From Rhabditoides inermis (taxonomy: Eukaryota; Nematoda; Chromadorea; Rhabditida; Rhabditidae): a DNA stretch of 64,000 bases. Location of the stretch: NCBI GenBank assembly GCA_963966185.1, contig CAWZYM010000028.1, positions 186,001 to 250,000 on the forward strand, in the 5' to 3' direction. A program made the translations under genes and the position numbers. The notes beneath the pieces were generated by a model. The model was given only the letters and a program-made list of their open reading frames with translations. It was not told the DNA's origin and searched no databases. Numbering within the stretch: the stretch's first letter is position 1; each line of letters starts with the position of its first letter. This document shows positions 58,480-64,000 of this stretch, one piece after another.

Positions 58480-60705
58480 CACTATCACAGAGATACCAGT
58501 AACAATACTCTCGCTGCTCGACCGATTGGTACCAATAACAATACTCGACGATCAGAATCACGCCACTCCCTCTCTCTGTCCACGTGATTCGATCGAACCG
58601 ATGCGGAGAGAGTACGAGGCGAGGACTTCAGTACAGAGACAGCAATAACGATCACTCTCTCGCTCGCTTATCTTGCTGCCGTGAAAACAGCCCCTGTCGA
58701 GTAGCCAGTCAGCGCTCGCCAAGGCCAGCAAGTGAACACACACACGCTGTACTATCGATCCGCCCCTCTCACAACCCAGCCAAACAACAACATTGGATGT
58801 GGATGGGGGGAAGAGAGACGACCGCTCTCCCATACCCCAGTCACCCCTGACATCCGAGAAGCTGCATGAACTTCTAGGCTACAGAAGAACTTTCGACCCG
58901 ACTACTAATCAACACATTGCACGTATCAGCAGGGCGAAAGGGCGAACGTCCCAAACACCAAACATCCACTCCACACGCCGCCGACGGACACACATGTGAT
59001 AGGGCGATTCAACACGCATATGCACTCATATCGAAACCCATCCATCCTCCCTAGCTCTCTGGCCCCTTGACTGGATCGAGCTCAAAGCCCGTGACAATGA
59101 TATGGAACAGTGGACAAATGCTACGGACATCTTTTTGTTCCATGATCTCTATTCAGTAATCAGCAATCAAAAAGGTACCGTCAAGATCGTGGAGAACTTT
59201 CAGTTGCAACGAAGCCGCCATTTCGAATATGAATAGATAAATAGGGTAAGAACAGGTCGATCGGTCGTGATTTCGTTTAGCAGGTAAAGGTTGACCAGCG
59301 GATCTATTCGTAGATCAGTGGTGCGACTGAACCCGTCACCCATTCCATCCCTCTCCACGGATCAACCACAACGTAAACAAGCGTACGCGTAAGAAGTAAA
59401 CAACCACATGCACAGTAACACAGGCATTTAACCGACGGAGCTGTGCGAAGAGAAAACACGGCAATACGACGATCGATCGAACGGGTGCTGGCTGACGAAT
59501 TGCAAAATAGAGAGAGAGAAAGTTGAAGGAAAGCGACTAAAGATCCCAGCGACAAGCAGTGGTCAATATGAGAGAAAGAGTGACAAGCTCTCACCTCGGC
59601 CGACCAATCCAAAATCCTTCCCTCCCTCCCTCACTCAACACAACTACTCGAGTTAAGAATCTGCTCAAATAAACACATCACATAGTCTATACCAATAAAT
59701 ATTCATGTTGCAGGTGATAGACATTTTACATGACGCGAAAGAAGCAAAAGGATCGTATACAACCGGTTCCGTTCCAACAAACGCCTCTCACACTCCACTC
59801 ACTCTCTCGTTTCGCATGGACACACCTGACCTATACCAAAGAGTCGTAAACATAGCAGATACACGCAAAGACGATTACTACGAAAACAACGAGATGAAAT
59901 AATAAGAGCAGAACAACAACAGCGACGAGACGTGCGCGAACGTAGCCTGGAAGAGAAAGGATCGATTCGCCGCCAGAGAGTGGAAAGAGGGAGGAGGGAG
60001 GGTCAGAGGACAGAGAGACTACACTCACCGCGCGGAGACACCACGCTAGACACGCAGCAGAATTAGCAATAGCAGTGCGATGAGAAGCAAAAAGGAAAAT
60101 TAGTAAAAAAAAAGAGAAGAAGAATGAAGTAAAAAACAAATGAACAATTTCTAGGAATTCATAGGGAAGCGAACCCCGTTGTAGACATATCGCAATAATA
60201 ATTGCAAAATAAACAAAGATAACTTGATTTACACGAGACAAGAAACGCGATAAAGATATGTGCACAGGTCTATGAAAAATGTGTTAAAATTCTGGAAAAA
60301 ATCCTCGAGTTACTCAAAACCTGGATAAATATGCGTGTACCACCATATAACATCATATCATATCCAAATGCGAGGCGTGTCGCGGATACAAACAGACAAG
60401 CACTGGAAAGGGACGAGGGAAAGAAGATTTGCAAGATACCGCATGCCCGCATGGTGGAATATTGAGAGGCGAGAAGCGATTATCCCATAAGGAAGTCGCC
60501 ACCACACACACCACAGGGTAAAAGAGAAACGAGACAAGAGAACCAGGCGAGTAAAGCAGTCAATAGAGAACCGAGTAACTTCCCACACAATACTACCCAC
60601 CTACTATGTGAAACGAAACCAATATGAAAGATAAGTGAAATAGACACACACAAACTGTATGACCTAGCGACACTATCTATAGAAAGGGCACAGTGGACAG
60701 TGTAC
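58480..60705. other. Between TSPO-B and the USP48-like gene
   Basis: No firmly supportable gene. Three + strand open segments look mildly coding: 58793-58999 (with SEKLHELLGYRRTFDPTTNQ), 59039-59236 (with LPLDWIELKARDNDMEQW and ATDIFLFHDLYSVISNQKG, then a stop), and 59712-59902 after a TTGCAG (VIDILHDAKEAKGSYTTG ... YYENNEMK, stop). They may be exons of one small unknown gene. The rest is AT-rich without clear features. Confidence 0.35.
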
Positions 60706-63286
60706 TCAGTGAGCGAGGGCCGTGTCTGTGAATCCCTTCTCGATCTCGCGGGGCTCGTCGGCAGCGCACCCGCCGCCGGACGACGACGCCTGCGTCTGCA
60801 CCACCAGGATCAACGGCTGCAACCACATCATCAGCCCCCGCCCCTCTCCCGCCTCCAACCTCATCCATGTTATCCGGCTTCACTCCCGCCTGCTGCAGAG
60901 TCAGCTGGTTGTCCAGCAACTCGCCGCCTATCTATAATCCAATCAAACCAATCCATACAATTATCCAGTGTCTAGCTACCTTGCTGTAGACGAGTTGATC
61001 GGCAGGCGACTGCTTGGTGCGGAGGTAGAGCTTCTGCTTCAACTCGAGCACAGTGCGGCACGAGTCCAGCTTCACCTTGATGAGGTTCTTCCCGGCGTTC
61101 CTCCTGGTGGTGGTGCGAGTCGAGGAGAGCATCGTCGTCGTCGTCACTGCTTCAGCCACGCCCTCCTCGCCCGTCCCTCCCGGAGTCGCCTCGTCGTCTT
61201 GCTGAATCACACATTGCACTCATTGCACGTGTTGTTGTGAGTCAATCACCAGCTTGACGTAGATATCGGCATTGCTGTATACATACTGTCTCTCCTTCTC
61301 TTCCTGCTCCCTCCTGGCAACACACTCGTCACAGCTCGACACCAGCTTCCCTGAAAACAACACACTCGTTGCGCCTTTTCTACCAACACTTCACTCGCTC
61401 TAGTGCCGACTCATTGCACCCACCGTGATGTATGATCCACTCGCTGGGGTGGTATCCGTTGGCGACCTGCTTCCAGTGTTGTGCGATGGCCGTCCACTCA
61501 GCCTGTGTGATGGGCACGAGAGGGGGCGGGGCGTACCTGCCCTCCAGATCACACCCATCCACTGCCAACCGAGTGAACGGAAGACCGTGCTCGCACACAC
61601 AACACTCCTCGCAGATGGACGGCACCTCCGCGCGAGACTTGCGAGAACTGCAATCAATCAATCAGTCAATAATCGATGATTGCAATGTGCTGGACGGACT
61701 TGCAGGCGATCCTGAGTCGCGCGACGAATCTGCCGCAGACTGCGTGTGTGTAGAGGGGGTCGGCCGGGCGTCTCTTGTCCGCTGTCCGCAGCAGGTCCGA
61801 GAACTGCTGGCCGAGGTGCCGGAGCTCTCGCTGCACGCCTTGCTGCTGCTCCAGGTACTCCTAAAACAGACACTCCTGTTGAATGTGTGTCTCTGTCTCT
61901 GAGCGCATACCGAGTTTCCCTCGTTGCACTGTCCACACACAGCGGCCTCGGTGCGGACGGCGAATCGAAGGGAGAAGAGGTCGTGCAGATCCCTCCACTC
62001 ATCCGCAGACACCAGGTGGCGGAACTCGTTCACGTTCACTCCACCTACAGCACACCCATCGTATCTCCCTTCTTCCCCTCTTTCACACCTACTCACCATG
62101 TTCACACTGCAGTTCCTCGTTGAACTTGATGGGCCTGAGGTCGCTGCCGGTAGAGGAGGCGACCGAAGAAGGGCACGCGTCGGCGGCCGACCCCTCCTTG
62201 GCCTCTCTCTTCCCACTCTCCTCCTTCTGTCCATTCCGAGCCAGCACCGGCGGCCCCTCATCTCCAGAACTCAACTCGATAGTCGGCGAACGGGACTAAA
62301 CCACACAAATCGAGACCATTATCGCAAACAACGCCTACCTTGGTACTGCTTTTCTCTTTCGACGTCTTCGTCTCGTGCACATCCTCCATGTCAACCACAT
62401 CCGGTTCCAACGAGATCACCTCCGTCTCCACCTCTTCTTTCTTTGCACCTGCCAGCTGTAGCTGATCCTTTTCCTCCACTTCCATCATGCTCTGCTCCAA
62501 CTGTTCCCTTTCCTCCGTGGACAGTTTTCGGAGGATGGATCCGACGACTCCGCCCACTTCCTCCTTCACTTCTTCCGAACACTCGCGCGACTCACTCGTA
62601 CTCGGCTGTAATAACTATCATTCAATAACAAGTTTTTTTTTTCATTCTCTCACCTTAACATCATCCTCGTCATCGTCCAATGTGATGATGCTCGTCTCCA
62701 TCTCCTCCGTCGTCGTCCCCTGCTCCTCCTCCACCATCATCACACTCTCCTCCAGCACCCCGTTGCTCTTCTGCTCCTCTCCGTTATGCTCCATCGGCTC
62801 CTCCTTCTCCTCTTCCTTCCGCATCTTGTTGGGCGTGTGTTCCTTGTCCTCCTCCCTCTTCCGCCGTCCTCGTCGAGTTGTCACATTCGCACTCAGACCT
62901 TGCATCATCTGCAACGCTTGTCTCATATCTTCTACGGACCACGGTTCTCTCACTCCTACGTACCTCATTGGATATGACGTCAATCGAGACCGGAGAATCG
63001 TGTTGCTTGCTGCACTCGTACTCAAACTGCTTCAGAGCAAGCTTGCGGTACTCCTGTAACGAGAAATATTACAAAAAAATAAACTAGTCCGTTACTGACC
63101 TTGAGGCACTTTTTGGCGACGTAGAACTTGCCGGGCGGCGGCGACGCGCCGGTCTTGATGAAGTTGGTGGAACACCTGGAGGTGTCCTTGAGTATCTTGT
63201 CTGCCAGCTTCGCCTTCTCCTCCAGACGCTCCTTGAACTGCGACTCGTTGTTCAGTCCACGCACACACTCCTCGCATAGATCCTCA
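60706..63286 (-). CDS. usp-48: USP48-like deubiquitinase, C-terminal part (N-terminus outside window)
   Basis: USP48 is a ubiquitin-specific protease with an N-terminal catalytic domain, tandem DUSP domains and a C-terminal ubiquitin-like domain. Only the DUSP and Ubl half lies here. Exons run from 63100-63286 (LCEECVRGLNNESQFKERL; GKFYVAKKCLK) and 62964-63053 (EYRKLALKQFEYECSK) through acidic linker exons (62654-62908, 62339-62605, 62097-62295). DUSP exons follow: 61911-62044 (EFRHLVSADEWRDLHDLFSL), 61700-61860 (PLYTHAVCGRFVARLR) and 61424-61647 (CCVCEHGLPFTRLAVDG, YHPSEWIIHHG). Exon 61250-61350 has KLVSSCDECVARREQE, then come the Ubl exons 60980-61201 and 60860-60931 (LLDNQLTLQQAGVKPD). The end is EKGFTDTALAH and TGA (60706-60816). 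No Cys/His box of the protease is in the window. The name rests on the DUSP-Ubl order and the C-terminal words. Confidence 0.8.
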
Positions 63287-64000
63287 CTGCAAATATTCAA
63301 TTAAAATCGACACCAGCTTTTCAAATTGACACCATTCAATTTAAATCGACGCCCTAAATATATATATCACACGATCCGCGTAAGAACCGGACGAGGTGGG
63401 ACCTAGGAACTTGCGCGCGATTACAGGGGTTTTTAAGGGTGCTTTACAAGGTAGTATAGGTGATTTTGTCCCAATATGCAAATTTGGTCAGTTAAGGGAC
63501 CATGACCTCAAATCAGTCAGTTTTTGTCCAAAATTATTTTTTAATAGCTTGTTCGATTTGTCTTGATATTATAAAACTTTTTGTATATAAACATTTTTTT
63601 TCATAAAACAAAAAAAGAAAAAGTTATGATCAAAATTATTCAAAAAATTTCATATTTTATTTTTTTGAGATCTTTTCGCCTCGAAACAACAAAAACGACT
63701 AACACCATTCGATTCTACGCGTTTAATCAAATTACAATGATTTTTTTCGTGAAAATCTGGTGTTGCCTTTTCTTCCATCCAGAGCGATGAAAATGGCCCG
63801 AAATAAGAATTTTGCGATTTATCGCCATTTTCGAAGGCTTTCGTTTCGAAACAACAGAAACCACTACTATATTCGGATTCTACATTTTTTAGTTAGTATT
63901 AGTTTTGGTTTATAGCCAAATCCGATGTTGCCTTTTCTTCCATCAAGAGCGATGAAAATGGCTCGAAATCAAAACTTTGCGTTTTCCCGCCATTTTCCAA
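63287..64000. repeat. AT-rich DNA with a tandem duplication at the right edge
   Basis: This is probably a USP48-gene intron. Two copies of a unit of about 166 bp follow one another from about 63671: each has CTTTCG(C/T)(C/T)TCGAAACAAC, then GGTGTTGCC or GATGTTGCC, TTTTCTTCCATC, GAGCGATGAAAATGG and CGCCATTTTC. The second copy runs off the window. No gene is seen. Confidence 0.7.

Noticed and set aside
1..64000. CRISPR arrays, bacterial operons or phage-like genes
   Set aside because: The direct repeats are microsatellites and minisatellites without regular spacers; all genes are spliced animal genes.

Overview
The window is animal nuclear DNA: multi-exon genes with short introns (many 40-100 nt), GT-AG boundaries usually ending TTTCAG or TTGCAG, roughly balanced base composition, and (GA)n/(CT)n tracts in many introns. 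Several features point to a nematode or a close relative. The aryl-hydrocarbon-receptor gene carries the residues LNGELETV in its basic helix-loop-helix and ends TEVTNLLG, which I recall from nematode AHR-1. The classical cadherin has the long/short alternative-first-exon layout known from C. elegans hmr-1. Several genes have a splice acceptor just upstream of the ATG at operon-like spacing, as trans-spliced genes do. The species cannot be named from the sequence.

Layout. 1-22.3 kb, + strand: a large classical cadherin (hmr-1/N-cadherin type) that enters from beyond the left edge. It has about 54 exons here, about 14 cadherin repeats, EGF and laminin-G modules, one membrane span and a catenin-binding tail. 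A 6.9-kb intron precedes an alternative N-terminal exon for a predicted short isoform. 22.9-30.2 kb, + strand: an unrecognised type I membrane protein, the Golgi stacking protein GRASP with a His-rich insert, and the splicing factor SMU1, closely spaced. 30.2-35 kb: intergenic DNA with two palindromes. 35-40.2 kb, + strand: a secretory-pathway Ca2+/Mn2+ ATPase (PMR1/SPCA) with a MITE-like element in one intron. 40.2-44.7 kb: AT-rich DNA with inverted repeats, a degenerate tRNA-like element and orphan coding-like exons.

44.7-63.3 kb, all - strand: AHR-1, SMN, two tandem TSPO paralogues and the C-terminal half of a USP48-like deubiquitinase that leaves the window on the right. A 5'-truncated, frameshifted LINE reverse transcriptase lies antisense inside an SMN intron, and another SMN intron is filled by a purine-rich minisatellite. 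The last 0.7 kb is AT-rich and holds a tandem duplication.

The genes are mostly conserved housekeeping or developmental genes and do not form one pathway. GRASP and SPCA both act at the Golgi, and SMU1 and SMN both act in pre-mRNA splicing. I found no clearly new multi-gene system. The most unusual items are the cadherin switch between two half-repeat exons, the GRASP histidine insert, operon-like spacing of GRASP-SMU1 and TSPO-SMN, look-alike introns in the cadherin gene, several uncharacterised palindromic elements, and coding-like exons that match nothing I know. Exon boundaries were read by eye from splice consensus, reading frame and family similarity, so individual boundaries may be off by a few bases.
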